Shown: positions 9,203 to 17,872 of the stretch, in pieces
Layout of the letters: every line of letters begins with the position of its first letter
Numbering within the stretch: position 1 is the stretch's first letter
Assembly (NCBI RefSeq): GCF_002483225.1
Contig: NZ_DLHL01000048.1
Coordinates: 1-64,000 of the forward strand
DNA length: 64,000 nucleotides
From: Gemmatimonas sp. UBA7669
GTDB taxonomy: Bacteria > Gemmatimonadota > Gemmatimonadetes > Gemmatimonadales > Gemmatimonadaceae
Reading direction: 5' to 3'
The notes under the pieces: generated by a model
What the model was told of the DNA's origin: nothing
What the model saw: only the letters and a program-made list of their open reading frames with translations
Databases searched by the model: none
Made by a program: the position numbers and the translations under genes

Positions 9203-10081
9203 ATGAACTTCGACGCCAAGCTCCTGCTGCTGATCGGCCTCGGCATTGTTGCCGTGTACCACCTCATTTCGCTGGTACGCGGCCTGCCCAAGCTTGGCTC
9301 GGTGAAACCGACCCCGGGATTCATCCTCACCGGCGTTGTCACGGACTTCTTTGACACGCTGGGCATTGGCTCGTTCGCCACGACGACGACGATCTATCGG
9401 GCCACCAAGTGGGTGAAGGACGCGCTCATTCCGGGCACGCTGAACGCGGGGCACACCTTTGCCACGCTGGCGCAGGCGTTCATCTACACGCAGGTGGTGG
9501 AGGTGGAGCCCGTCACGCTCATCGGCATGATTATCGCGGCAGTCGTGGGTTCGTGGGTGGGCGCCGGTCTCGTGTCCAACTGGCCGACGCGCTACATCCA
9601 ACTGGGCATGGGCCTCTGTCTGGCCGGCGCCGCGCTGCTCACGGTGGCACAGGCGGCCGGCGCGCTGCCCGGTGGCGGCGAGGCCATTGGGGTGTCGGGT
9701 GTGAAGCTCGGCGTGGCCCTGTTTGGCAATTTCGTGCTTGGTGTGCTCATGACCATCGGCATTGGGCTCTACGGCCCCAGTCTGCTGCTGGTAAGCATGC
9801 TGGGCATGAATCCGGCGGCGGGTTTTCCCATCATGATGGGTTCGTGCGCCTTCCTTATGCCTTTTGCCAGTGACCGCTTCATTCGCCTCGGCAAGGTTGA
9901 CCCACGCGCGGTGGTGGGCAACATCATCGGCGGTGTTCCGGCCGTGCTCGTGGCGGCCTACATCGTGAAGTCGCTGCCGCTGACGGCGCTGCGCTGGCTG
10001 GTGGCCATCGTGGTGGCGTACACGGCGGTCACGCTGCTGTTGGCGGCGAGGCGGAAGACGGAGGATGCAGTTTCGGCTTAG
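9203..10081 (+). CDS. Sulfite exporter TauE/SafE family transporter
   Basis: A 292-residue inner-membrane protein with about eight hydrophobic segments. It contains the two TauE/SafE half-repeats: GVVTDFFDTLGIGSFATTTT near residues 35-55 and the later GIGLYGPSLLLVSMLGMNPAAGFPIMMGSCAFLMP. Members export sulfite, sulfoacetate or related organic anions, but the substrate here cannot be assigned. The ATG before MNFDAKLLLL was chosen because the upstream extension is hydrophilic, contains the hairpin arm and would break the first membrane segment. It is convergent with the superoxide dismutase gene; a large inverted repeat lies between them. Confidence 0.85.
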   Translation: MNFDAKLLLLIGLGIVAVYHLISLVRGLPKLGSVKPTPGFILTGVVTDFFDTLGIGSFATTTTIYRATKWVKDALIPGTLNAGHTFATLAQAFIYTQVVEVEPVTLIGMIIAAVVGSWVGAGLVSNWPTRYIQLGMGLCLAGAALLTVAQAAGALPGGGEAIGVSGVKLGVALFGNFVLGVLMTIGIGLYGPSLLLVSMLGMNPAAGFPIMMGSCAFLMPFASDRFIRLGKVDPRAVVGNIIGGVPAVLVAAYIVKSLPLTALRWLVAIVVAYTAVTLLLAARRKTEDAVSA

Positions 10082-10114
10082 GCCGAATTTGGTTCAGCGT
10101 TCGAGCAACTCAAA

Positions 10115-10178
10115 ACACGAAACCCGAACACAGAACTCAAAACTGATCAGTTTCGAGTTCTGTGTTCGAGTTTTGTGT
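10115..10178. repeat. Long imperfect inverted repeat between convergent genes
   Basis: Two arms of 32 bases (10115-10146 and 10147-10178) pair with three mismatches (positions 10139, 10124 and 10119 on the left arm). The centre AACTGATCAGTT is a perfect palindrome. The element is markedly AT-richer than the flanking genes and also contains a short direct repeat of AACTCAAAAC. It sits between the 3' ends of the exporter gene and the dismutase gene, so it could be a bidirectional terminator, but its length without a loop is greater than usual for one and fits an interspersed repeat equally well. Confidence 0.75.
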
Positions 10179-10195
10179 CAGTGGTTGATACAGAA

Positions 10196-10798
10196 TCAGC
10201 CGTTGTACCGCTTCGCCACTTCCGCCCAATTCACGACGTTCCAGAACGCTCCGAGGTAGTCGGCACGGCGGTTCTGGTACTTGAGGTAGTAGGCGTGCTC
10301 CCACACATCCACGCCGAGGATGGCGTGCTTGCCTTCCATGAGCGGGTTGTCCTGGTTGGGCGTGCTGACGATGGACAGCTTGCCATGGTCGGACACGAGC
10401 CAGGCCCAGCCAGAGCCAAAGCGGCCCATGCCGGCAGCCTGGAACTGCTCCTTGAACGTCGCAAACGAACCAAAGGCCGCGACGATGGCTTCGCCGAGCG
10501 CGCCAGTGGGCTCACCGCCCGCATTGGGCGCCATGAGCTGCCAGAACAGGGAGTGATTCCAGTGACCGCCGCCGTTGTTGCGCACGGCGGTGCGCACGGC
10601 TTCAGGCACTTCGTTGATGCGGCGGCACAGGTCGTCGAGTGACCAGCCGGCCAGCTCGGGGGCCTTTTCGATGGCGGCGTTCAGATTGGTGACGTACGCC
10701 TGGTGATGCTTGCCATGATGGATGTTCATGGTCTGCGCATCGATGTGCGGCTCGAGCGCCTCGGGGGCGTACGGGAGCGGTGGCAACGTATGAGCCAT
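10196..10798 (-). CDS. sodA: Superoxide dismutase, Mn type by sequence
   Basis: A 200-residue cytoplasmic enzyme of the Fe/Mn superoxide dismutase family, converting superoxide to hydrogen peroxide and oxygen. All metal ligands are present: His27 (NIHHGKHH), His82 (HWNHSLFW), Asp164 and His168 (DVWEHAYY). Two positions that separate the metal types favour manganese: Gly77 with the sequence NNGGGH, and a glutamine in the C-terminal domain (Gln149 in TPNQDNP) rather than a glutamine just before WNH. No signal peptide is visible. Length is that of the family. Metal use should be treated as predicted because cambialistic members exist. Confidence 0.95.
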   Translation of the reverse strand: MAHTLPPLPYAPEALEPHIDAQTMNIHHGKHHQAYVTNLNAAIEKAPELAGWSLDDLCRRINEVPEAVRTAVRNNGGGHWNHSLFWQLMAPNAGGEPTGALGEAIVAAFGSFATFKEQFQAAGMGRFGSGWAWLVSDHGKLSIVSTPNQDNPLMEGKHAILGVDVWEHAYYLKYQNRRADYLGAFWNVVNWAEVAKRYNG

Positions 10799-10873
10799 CA
10801 GTCAGTCTCCGGGATTGAGGAAGTTGTGAGGCAACTGCACGAAACAAGAGGGACAGGTATCAGGCCAACGTCA

Positions 10874-11554
10874 TCAGGCCTGTGTCGGGCGAGCGCGACG
10901 CTCGCGCCACCAGGCGATGATGCCGGGCAGAATGCTGAGGAAGATCACGAGCAGAATGATCTTCTCCACGTGCGCCGCCACGCCGGGCACGGTGCGCGCG
11001 AGCACCCAGCCAGTCATGAGCATGCTCCAGATCCAGAGCACGCCGCCGACCACGTTGTAGGTGATGAACGCCCGATACTCCATGCGGGCCACACCGGCCA
11101 CGACCGGAGCGAAGGTACGCACAATGGGCATGAAGCGGGCAATGATGATGGTCTTGCCCCCATGCTTCTCATAGAACGCATGGGCCCGCAGCAGATGATC
11201 CCGATGGAAGAACAGGGAGTCTTCGCGGGTGAAGATGCGGGGGCCGGTGGCCTTGCCCACACTGTACCCCACGGTGTCGCCAACGATCGCCGCAACCGTG
11301 AGAATTGCGCCCAGCAGCCACACGTTGAGGCCAAACGCCGGATCAGCGGCCAGCAGACCGGCGGTGACGAGCAGGGAGTCGCCGGGCAGAAAAAAGCCCA
11401 CCAGCAGACCGGTTTCGGCAAAGATGATGAGCGTCAGTCCGACGTACCCCGCCCACTGCACGAGGGCCGGCAGGTCGCGAAGCTTGTCGAACAACTCGGA
11501 CAGGAATTCCAAGGGGGACTCGGGGACAGGGATGCTGCTCGCCGTTACCGGCAC
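10874..11554 (-). CDS. DedA family membrane protein
   Basis: A 226-residue inner-membrane protein with a VTT (DedA) domain. Family signatures are seen in order: ETGLLVGFFLPGDSLLVTAG near residue 47, the re-entrant-type GDTVGYSVGKATGP, and ARFMPIVRTFAPVVAGVARM with the conserved arginines. DedA proteins are linked to membrane homeostasis and lipid (undecaprenyl phosphate) transport across the membrane. The start is a GTG, and a somewhat later start cannot be excluded because no strong ribosome binding site is visible. It is divergent from the mannosidase gene, 63 bases apart. Confidence 0.85.
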   Translation of the reverse strand: MPVTASSIPVPESPLEFLSELFDKLRDLPALVQWAGYVGLTLIIFAETGLLVGFFLPGDSLLVTAGLLAADPAFGLNVWLLGAILTVAAIVGDTVGYSVGKATGPRIFTREDSLFFHRDHLLRAHAFYEKHGGKTIIIARFMPIVRTFAPVVAGVARMEYRAFITYNVVGGVLWIWSMLMTGWVLARTVPGVAAHVEKIILLVIFLSILPGIIAWWRERRARPTQA

Positions 11555-11617
11555 GAACGATCCCGGGAAAGCTCGACGGGGTTGCCGCCGGGGTCAACCG
11601 CGGGCGAGGTTTGCGCT

Positions 11618-14416
11618 GTGACTGTCTCCCCGCATTCCTCGCCCGGTCGCCTGCTCTGTGTGGTGTCGCACACCCACTGGGACCGCGAATGGTATCACCC
11701 GGCGGCACGCTTTCGGGTGCGCCTGCTGGCGCTGGTGGACGCGGTCCTCGGGCAACGGGAGGCTGCGCCCTTCCTGCTCGATGGACAGGCCATTGTCCTC
11801 GAGGACTATCTCGACTGGCGCCCCGAACGGGCGCAGGACGTACGGGAGGCGCTGCGCACGGGTCAGGTCGAGGCAGGGCCGTGGTACGTGCTGGCCGACA
11901 ATCTGATTGTCAGCGGCGAAGCCATCATTCGCAATCTCGAGGCCGGTACCCGCCGCCTGGCTGCCTTGGGAGCCAGCGCACCGCCCGTGGCCTGGTGCCC
12001 CGACAGCTTCGGGCACCCGGCCGCCATGCCCACCATCGCGCGGGGCTTTGGGCTTGAGGTAGGTGTGGTGTGGCGCGGGCTAGGTGGTCCGATGCATCCA
12101 GCGGGAGACAGTGTTCGCTGGTTGGGACCCGATGGAACGGCGCTGCTCGTCTGGCATCTGCCGCGTGACGGCTACGAGTATGGCAGCGCCTTGCCGGTTG
12201 AGCGCGATGCTGCGCTTCGTCGCTGGCAGCAACTCAAAGCGGACGCGCTGTCCCGGGCGCGGACCGCAGTGGTGCTGCTCACCAATGGCGCCGATCATCA
12301 CGCACGGCAACCGGATCTGCCCGAAGCCCTCGCGTGTCTGCGTGAGGCGGCCATAGGTGATGGCGTGGATGTGCAGGCCATGGGGTTGCACGAGTGGGCG
12401 CAGCGTTTTGCGCAGGCCGCGCGGGACACACACTTGCCCACGGTTGAGGGCGAACTGCGCAACTCCGCGGGCCACACCTGGTCACTCGGCGGCACCCTCG
12501 CCACGCGAGCCCACCAGAAGCGCCGCAATGCGCGGATTGAACGCGGACTGCTGCGTGACGTGGAGCCCTGGTTGGCGCTGCTTCGCCTCCAGTCGCCGTC
12601 TCCTGGCGCGGGCGTGTCACGCGATGCCCGGCTCTCCATGGCGCAGCTCCCCACCGTCTTGGCGCGTGCCTGGGAAACGGTGCTTCGCACGCACCCACAC
12701 GACACGCTCTGTGGCTGTTCCGTGGACGAGGTGGCGCGTCAGATGGACGCGCGCCAGGATGAAGCCGCCGCGATGGGCCATGAGCTGCGTCAGGCCGCGT
12801 TGCAGCTGCTGCTGCAGCACGATGTGGTCGCCGCGCGCGCACAGCGCAACTTCGATTGGCGACATGTGGTGCTGCGCAACAGGGCGCCGCGCGCTCGCGG
12901 TGGCGTGGCGCATGTGCGTCTCGTACGGCATGTGGCCGACGAGGCGGTTGGACCAGGCAGTGCAGGGCCGGCCATCGCACGCGATGTGGCGTATTTGGAC
13001 ATCACCGCCTTGCCGGGTGACACCGCCACTCGGCAGGTCCTGCGTCGGCGCCGCCAGCGCGTGCGACGGGAATCCCCGCAGCACTACCCGGACAACGACT
13101 GGGCTGAAGTGCAGGAGACGCTGCTGTGGGTACCGGCTCTGCCCGCCAACGGCCTGCAGGTCATGAACGGCGGAGCCCACCGGACTGAGCCGGCGTCGCA
13201 GCCAGCGGACCCGGTATGGTCACACACGGCACGTGACGCAACATCCGCCACCGAACCGGCGTTCACCATCGGCAATGCGCGCGCTCGCTGCCGCGTGTGT
13301 CGTACCGCCGATGGGCGCGCCAGCGTGTCGTGGCAGGTGGACGATCGGCGCATTGACGATGTGCTGTGGCTGGAGACACGCGCCGATGTCGGCGACAGCT
13401 ACACGCCGGCGCCGCGTGGTGCACCGGAGCGACTTCAGTGCACATCCGTGCGGGTTATCGCCCGCGGGCCACTGCGCGCCACACTGCGCCTTGGCTATCG
13501 CACCGCGCACGCGCCGCACATTCGGGTGCACGTGGACCTGTCAGTGGACGCAGACTCCACGCTGCTGCAGCTGTCGCTGCGTGGGCAGGTGCAGCGTCCT
13601 GATCAGCGTCTGCATCTCGTCCTGAACAGCGATGTCATGCAAGCCGAGGTGTGGGCCGACGCCGCACTGGGTCCGGTGCGTCGCACCATCGTCGCTCCAG
13701 CAGAATCCGGCGGTCGCCATGCCAGCCTGATGGAATCCATTCCACCGGGTATGCCCATGCACCGTTGGGCGACCGTCAGCAATGCCATGCAGGGACTCAC
13801 CTGCCTTGCGGATGGGCTGGCGGAAGTGGAGGCGCGTCTGCATGATGAGCAGCCCGCCTGCCTTGCGCTCACGCTCGTGCGAGGAACCGGTGCGCTCTCA
13901 CGGTCGGATCTGCCGGAACGACCCGGGCATGCGGGTTGGCCGGTGGACATTCCGGAGGCGCAGTGTTTGGGACCCTTCGCGGCGCGTGCGGCGCTCATGC
14001 TGCATGGCCCCGTGAACGACGACACGCTCGCCCGCATTCGAGACGCCTGCGATGAGGTGTTGCTGCCGCTCACCGGCGAAAGCTGGCCGGATCTCGATGC
14101 CAGCCGTTCACCTGCGCAGGTCAAGGGCATGGCATTGGCCGGCGAAGCCTTTGAACAAAGCGCCGTGACGCTGTCCGCACAGGACGCCGAAGCGGTGGTG
14201 CTGCGTGCGGTGAATCTCACGTCGCGCCACGCCATGGGGGCGTGGCAGTTGCCGGATACCGGGCCATGGTTGGTGACGCCCTGCCGCCTCGATGAAACGC
14301 CGACGGGTGAGGCGTACATCAGTCACGGTCAGATCACGCTCGACGCAAGACCGCGCGAAGTCCTTACGGTGCGCGTCCGCCGCGCTGCTCACCCCACGAC
14401 TCGCCCAACACCGTAA
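11618..14416 (+). CDS. Glycoside hydrolase family 38 alpha-mannosidase
   Basis: A 932-residue hydrolase of family 38, cleaving alpha-linked mannose with retention. The N-terminal domain has the zinc-binding SHTHWDREW (His18, His20, Asp22) and WCPDSFGHP with the catalytic nucleophile Asp129. TNGADHH and THPHDTLCGCSVDEV follow; the latter is typical of the MngB-like bacterial branch. The C-terminal half is the beta-sandwich region. No signal peptide is present, so it probably acts on imported oligosaccharides or glycosylated compounds. The GTG start was chosen for a GAGG eight bases upstream and because the open frame further upstream is antisense to two other genes. Its 3' end overlaps the end of the convergent permease gene by 53 bases. 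Confidence 0.9.
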   Translation: MTVSPHSSPGRLLCVVSHTHWDREWYHPAARFRVRLLALVDAVLGQREAAPFLLDGQAIVLEDYLDWRPERAQDVREALRTGQVEAGPWYVLADNLIVSGEAIIRNLEAGTRRLAALGASAPPVAWCPDSFGHPAAMPTIARGFGLEVGVVWRGLGGPMHPAGDSVRWLGPDGTALLVWHLPRDGYEYGSALPVERDAALRRWQQLKADALSRARTAVVLLTNGADHHARQPDLPEALACLREAAIGDGVDVQAMGLHEWAQRFAQAARDTHLPTVEGELRNSAGHTWSLGGTLATRAHQKRRNARIERGLLRDVEPWLALLRLQSPSPGAGVSRDARLSMAQLPTVLARAWETVLRTHPHDTLCGCSVDEVARQMDARQDEAAAMGHELRQAALQLLLQHDVVAARAQRNFDWRHVVLRNRAPRARGGVAHVRLVRHVADEAVGPGSAGPAIARDVAYLDITALPGDTATRQVLRRRRQRVRRESPQHYPDNDWAEVQETLLWVPALPANGLQVMNGGAHRTEPASQPADPVWSHTARDATSATEPAFTIGNARARCRVCRTADGRASVSWQVDDRRIDDVLWLETRADVGDSYTPAPRGAPERLQCTSVRVIARGPLRATLRLGYRTAHAPHIRVHVDLSVDADSTLLQLSLRGQVQRPDQRLHLVLNSDVMQAEVWADAALGPVRRTIVAPAESGGRHASLMESIPPGMPMHRWATVSNAMQGLTCLADGLAEVEARLHDEQPACLALTLVRGTGALSRSDLPERPGHAGWPVDIPEAQCLGPFAARAALMLHGPVNDDTLARIRDACDEVLLPLTGESWPDLDASRSPAQVKGMALAGEAFEQSAVTLSAQDAEAVVLRAVNLTSRHAMGAWQLPDTGPWLVTPCRLDETPTGEAYISHGQITLDARPREVLTVRVRRAAHPTTRPTP

Positions 14417-15230
14417 CCGCCACCACGGTCACGATGAGCAGCGCGCCGGGAAGCAACCCAATCCACGGCGCCACCAGCAACCACTCGCGTCCCCCGGCAA
14501 TCATGTTGCCCCAACTCGCCGCAGGTGGCTGCACGCCCAGACCGAGAAACGACAGGCCACTCTCCAGCAGAATGGCGTTGCCCGTACCCAGCGTGATGGC
14601 CACTCCGGCACTGCCCAGCGCATTGGGCAACACATGGCGCGCCAGCACACGCCGCGGTGGCACACCGAGCGCCTGCGCCCCTTCCACGTAGGGCAGGACA
14701 CGAACGCCCAGCACATCGGCGCGCACCAGACGCATCACGGACATCCAACCCGTGAGGGCGAGCACCGTAATGACCACGCCAAGACCCGGTCCCCAGAGGG
14801 CGGCAATCACAAGCAGCAGGACCAGTCGCGGGATGGCCAGCAGCGCGTCGCCGAGCGCCGTCACGATGCGGTCCACCACACCGCCCCACCAGCCCGCCAC
14901 GGCGCCGAGCACGATGCCCAGCGCTCCCGATAACAGACTGCCACTCACACCAACGCCCAGCGAAATGCGCGCGCCCTCCCAGAGGCGAACCGCGAGGTCG
15001 CGTCCGAAGGCATCAGTGCCGAGCAGGTGCCACTGCCCAAGGCCATCGGAAGAAAGCGGCGGCGTGAGTCTGGTGGCGAGCACGTCGCCGATTTCGCGAG
15101 CGCCATCGGCAGCGAGCCAGGGCACAATCAACGCCGCACACACCATGCCGCCGAGCGTCGCCATCGCCATACGCCGACCAAGACGCGGAGTCAGCCCGAG
15201 AGACAACTGACGCACCCCGAAGCGCGTCAT
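14364..15230 (-). CDS. ABC transporter permease, DppC/OppC type
   Basis: A 288-residue inner-membrane permease of the peptide/nickel/oligosaccharide class. It has the N-terminal OppC-like segment, the periplasmic HLLGTDAFGRDLAVRLWEGARISL motif that marks DppC/OppC proteins, and the EAA loop VEGAQALGVPPRRVLARHVLPNALG that docks on the ATPase. About six membrane segments are visible. The ATG at 15230 overlaps the DppB-type stop (ATGA), so it is the second gene of a two-gene unit. Its last 53 bases run into the end of the mannosidase gene on the other strand, which leaves no room for an ATPase gene directly behind it. Confidence 0.88.
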   Translation of the reverse strand: MTRFGVRQLSLGLTPRLGRRMAMATLGGMVCAALIVPWLAADGAREIGDVLATRLTPPLSSDGLGQWHLLGTDAFGRDLAVRLWEGARISLGVGVSGSLLSGALGIVLGAVAGWWGGVVDRIVTALGDALLAIPRLVLLLVIAALWGPGLGVVITVLALTGWMSVMRLVRADVLGVRVLPYVEGAQALGVPPRRVLARHVLPNALGSAGVAITLGTGNAILLESGLSFLGLGVQPPAASWGNMIAGGREWLLVAPWIGLLPGALLIVTVVAVTVLGESWGEQRGGRAP

Positions 15231-16249
15231 GTGCTCCGCCGCCTTGGATCGAGCCACCACAGCAGCAAGTCAGCCAACAGGTTGGCAACAATGACCGTTG
15301 CGGCGTACACCAACGTCAGACCGAGCACCACGGGATAGTCACGTGAGGCAATGGCTTCAAGCATGGTGCGCCCGAGACCCGGCCACGCGAACACCTGTTC
15401 CACGAACACCGATCCGGCAATGACACCGGGCAGCATGAGACCAGCCAGCACCACCAGTGGCGTGAGGGCGTTGCGCAGGACATGCCCAAGCGCCACGCGC
15501 GACGCCGGAAGGCCGCGGGCCTCTGCCGACACGACATGCGGCTGCGCGGCGGCCTCGCGTGTGCTCTGCCTGGCGAAACGCAGCACGCCCGCGGCGCCGG
15601 GGAGACTCAGAACCAGCAGCGGCAACACCGCGTGCCGCCAGCGGTCACCCCAATGCGCCACCGTGGGGTCGAGCGATGGGCTCTGCATGCCGAAAGCCGG
15701 CAATCGCAGCCACTCGGGGAAGCCCAGTTGCACCGCGCCCGTGGTGAACAACGCCACCAGTGCCAGCGCCAGCCAGAAGCTGGGTGCCGCATACAGTGTG
15801 GTGCTGAGCATGGTGAGCGCCGTGTCCAGTGCAGGCCGCGCGCGCAGCGCCTGCCAGAGCCCGAGCGCCGTCCCGACCACAAAGCTGAACAACAAGGACA
15901 CTCCGCCCAGGAACAGCGACACGGGCAGGGCGTCGGCGATGATCTCACGCACGGGCCTCGAGCGCGTGAGACTCATGCCCAGGTCACCCTGCAGCACATT
16001 GCCCAACCAGCGCGCATATTGCATCGGCCACGGCGCGTCGAGCCCAAGGCTGCGACGCAGCCTCTCCGCTTCCTCGGCGCTCGCCGTGGGCGCCACCAAC
16101 AAAGTCGCCGGATCACCCGGCGCCAGATGAATCAGCGCAAACGTGAGCGTGGTGACGAGCCAGAGCAGGATGCATGCGTCGATCAGACGCCGGGAGATAT
16201 GGGGCACCAGCAGATGATGCGCGTCGCGACACAAAGCCTCAAGGCGCAT
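15227..16249 (-). CDS. ABC transporter permease, DppB/OppB type
   Basis: A permease of up to 340 residues that pairs with the DppC-type protein. The N-terminal segment RRLIDACILLWLVTTLTFALIHLAPGDP is diagnostic for DppB/OppB, as is GNVLQGDLGMSLTRSRPV. The EAA loop is EARGLPASRVALGHVLRNALTPLV. The start is uncertain: the ATG at 16249 would overlap the divergently read binding-protein start by 36 bases, while a GTG at 16207 (LVPHISRR) avoids this and leaves the same membrane segments. Substrate class within the family includes peptides and, in many soil bacteria, oligosaccharides; the neighbours favour a glycan. Confidence 0.87.
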   Translation of the reverse strand: MRLEALCRDAHHLLVPHISRRLIDACILLWLVTTLTFALIHLAPGDPATLLVAPTASAEEAERLRRSLGLDAPWPMQYARWLGNVLQGDLGMSLTRSRPVREIIADALPVSLFLGGVSLLFSFVVGTALGLWQALRARPALDTALTMLSTTLYAAPSFWLALALVALFTTGAVQLGFPEWLRLPAFGMQSPSLDPTVAHWGDRWRHAVLPLLVLSLPGAAGVLRFARQSTREAAAQPHVVSAEARGLPASRVALGHVLRNALTPLVVLAGLMLPGVIAGSVFVEQVFAWPGLGRTMLEAIASRDYPVVLGLTLVYAATVIVANLLADLLLWWLDPRRRST

Positions 16250-17872
16250 CGCCGACTCTCGTTGGGGCGCCGGGCGCTGGCCGGGCTGCTGGCTCCGTTC
16301 GGTTCCGTGCTGGCGGTGGCCTGTCAGTCGCCCGCCGATAAAGCAGACATGGCAGGCGAGCTCCCGCGCGATTCACTGGTTGTCATGGCATCCGGCAGCG
16401 ATCTCGAGTCCGGGCATCCGCTGGTCGCGGTGCATCCGCTCACACGGCAGCTGCATCGGCACGCGCTGTTCGTCACGCTCGTCCGGCTGGACTCCCTGCT
16501 TCAGCCGGTTCCGTATTTTGCGCGTTCATGGGAATGGTCGGCTGATCGCACGACCCTCACCTTGTCACTCGACTCCACGCTGCGGTGGCACGACGGCGTG
16601 CCCACAACGGCCGACGACGTGGTCTTCACACTGCGTGCGGTGCAGGACTCCACGGTTGCTTCACCGCGTCGCGCGGATCTCTCGGCCCTGCAGTCGGTCG
16701 ACACATTGGGCCGCCACCACGTACGACTGACCTTCGCCGCTCCGCAACCGCGCCTGCCGCTGGTGCTCGCCGAACTGCCATTGGCCCCGCGTCACCTGCT
16801 GGACAGCGTGCCGCGCGATCGCTGGCGCCAAAGCCAGTTCGCGACGCGGCCCGTTGGCAACGGGCCCTTTCGTTTTGAGGCACGCGTAACGGGCCGGCAG
16901 TGGCGCTTCGTGCGCAATACGGGCTTTCCCGCGTCCATGGGTGGACCGCCGCAGATGGCCGGCCTGGTCATTGCCGTGGTGGACGAGGCCACCACCAAGT
17001 TTGCCGGCCTCGTGAGCGGCGATCTCGACGTGGCTGGCGTGTCCCCGGCCATGGCTTCGCTGGTGGCGCGGGATTCTGCACTGCGTCTGCTCTCGCCGCC
17101 GGTGCTGTTCAGCAACACGCTCGTCTTCAACACCACACGCGCGCCTTTCGATGACGTGCGGGTGCGTCGGGCCTTCTCGCTGGCTCTCGGTCGCACACGC
17201 ATCGTGCAGGCGGCCGTGGCGGGATTCGGCACACCGGCATCAAGCGTCTTGCCACCGGGATTGCCCATGGCACCGCCGCCTGCGATCGAAGCCCCAGACA
17301 CGCGGCGTCGGGCGGAAGCCGAACAGTTGCTCGATGCCGCGGGGTGGCGTCGCTCGGCGCCGGGTCAGCCCCGTCAGCGCAATGGCCAGCCGCTACGTGT
17401 GGAGTTGCTCACGGTTGGCAGCGGCGACATGGCCATTGAGCAACTGGTGCAGGCGGACCTGCAGGCCATTGGCGTGCGTCTCGAACTGCGCGTCATGGAA
17501 CTGGCGACGTTTCTGTCGTCAGTGCGTGGCAGCACCAAGACATTTGATCTCGCGCTGACGGGCATCCCTGGAGACATCGGCCTCGGGTATCTCGTCGCCA
17601 TGTTCGACGGCGAACAGGCGGGCGGGGCCCTCGACTATAGCGGCTTTCATCGGCCAGGACTCACGGCGGCCATCCGCGAGGCGCGTCGTACGGAGGGCGA
17701 TGCGCAGCGCAACGCGTGGCAGGTCGTGGACTCCATTCTCATGGCCGAGCAGCCGGTTGCCTTCCTCTACCATGCGCGCGGCGTGCAAGGCCTGTCGAGG
17801 CGCCTTGGCGGTGTGACAATGGACTTGCGCGGCGAACTCGCCTTTGTGTCACAGTGGTATCGTACGCCATGA
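16214..17872 (+). CDS. ABC transporter substrate-binding protein, family 5
   Basis: A 552-residue extracytoplasmic binding protein of the SBP_bac_5 (DppA/OppA-like) family. The N-terminus carries GRRALAGLLAPFGSVLAVAC, a lipoprotein-type signal with a possible twin-arginine and a weak lipobox, followed by a linker. Family sections include YFARSWEWSADRTTLTLSLDSTLRWHDGVPTTADDVVFTL, RPVGNGPFRFE and NTTRAPFDDVRVRRAFSLAL. Two adjacent ATG codons (16214, 16217) are possible starts, and both overlap the 5' end of the divergent permease gene if its longest form is used. The stop overlaps the start of the lyase gene (ATGA), so binding protein and lyase are co-translated. Confidence 0.88.
   Translation: MMRVATQSLKAHRRLSLGRRALAGLLAPFGSVLAVACQSPADKADMAGELPRDSLVVMASGSDLESGHPLVAVHPLTRQLHRHALFVTLVRLDSLLQPVPYFARSWEWSADRTTLTLSLDSTLRWHDGVPTTADDVVFTLRAVQDSTVASPRRADLSALQSVDTLGRHHVRLTFAAPQPRLPLVLAELPLAPRHLLDSVPRDRWRQSQFATRPVGNGPFRFEARVTGRQWRFVRNTGFPASMGGPPQMAGLVIAVVDEATTKFAGLVSGDLDVAGVSPAMASLVARDSALRLLSPPVLFSNTLVFNTTRAPFDDVRVRRAFSLALGRTRIVQAAVAGFGTPASSVLPPGLPMAPPPAIEAPDTRRRAEAEQLLDAAGWRRSAPGQPRQRNGQPLRVELLTVGSGDMAIEQLVQADLQAIGVRLELRVMELATFLSSVRGSTKTFDLALTGIPGDIGLGYLVAMFDGEQAGGALDYSGFHRPGLTAAIREARRTEGDAQRNAWQVVDSILMAEQPVAFLYHARGVQGLSRRLGGVTMDLRGELAFVSQWYRTP

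Noticed and set aside
10703..11617. Upstream 305 codons of the mannosidase frame
   Set aside because: Antisense to the dismutase and DedA genes, with no GH38-like sequence; the motif-bearing part begins at the GTG at 11618.
15482..16213. Upstream extension of the binding-protein frame
   Set aside because: Antisense to the DppB-type gene, rich in Arg, Gln and His without domain likeness, and the signal peptide starts only at 16214.
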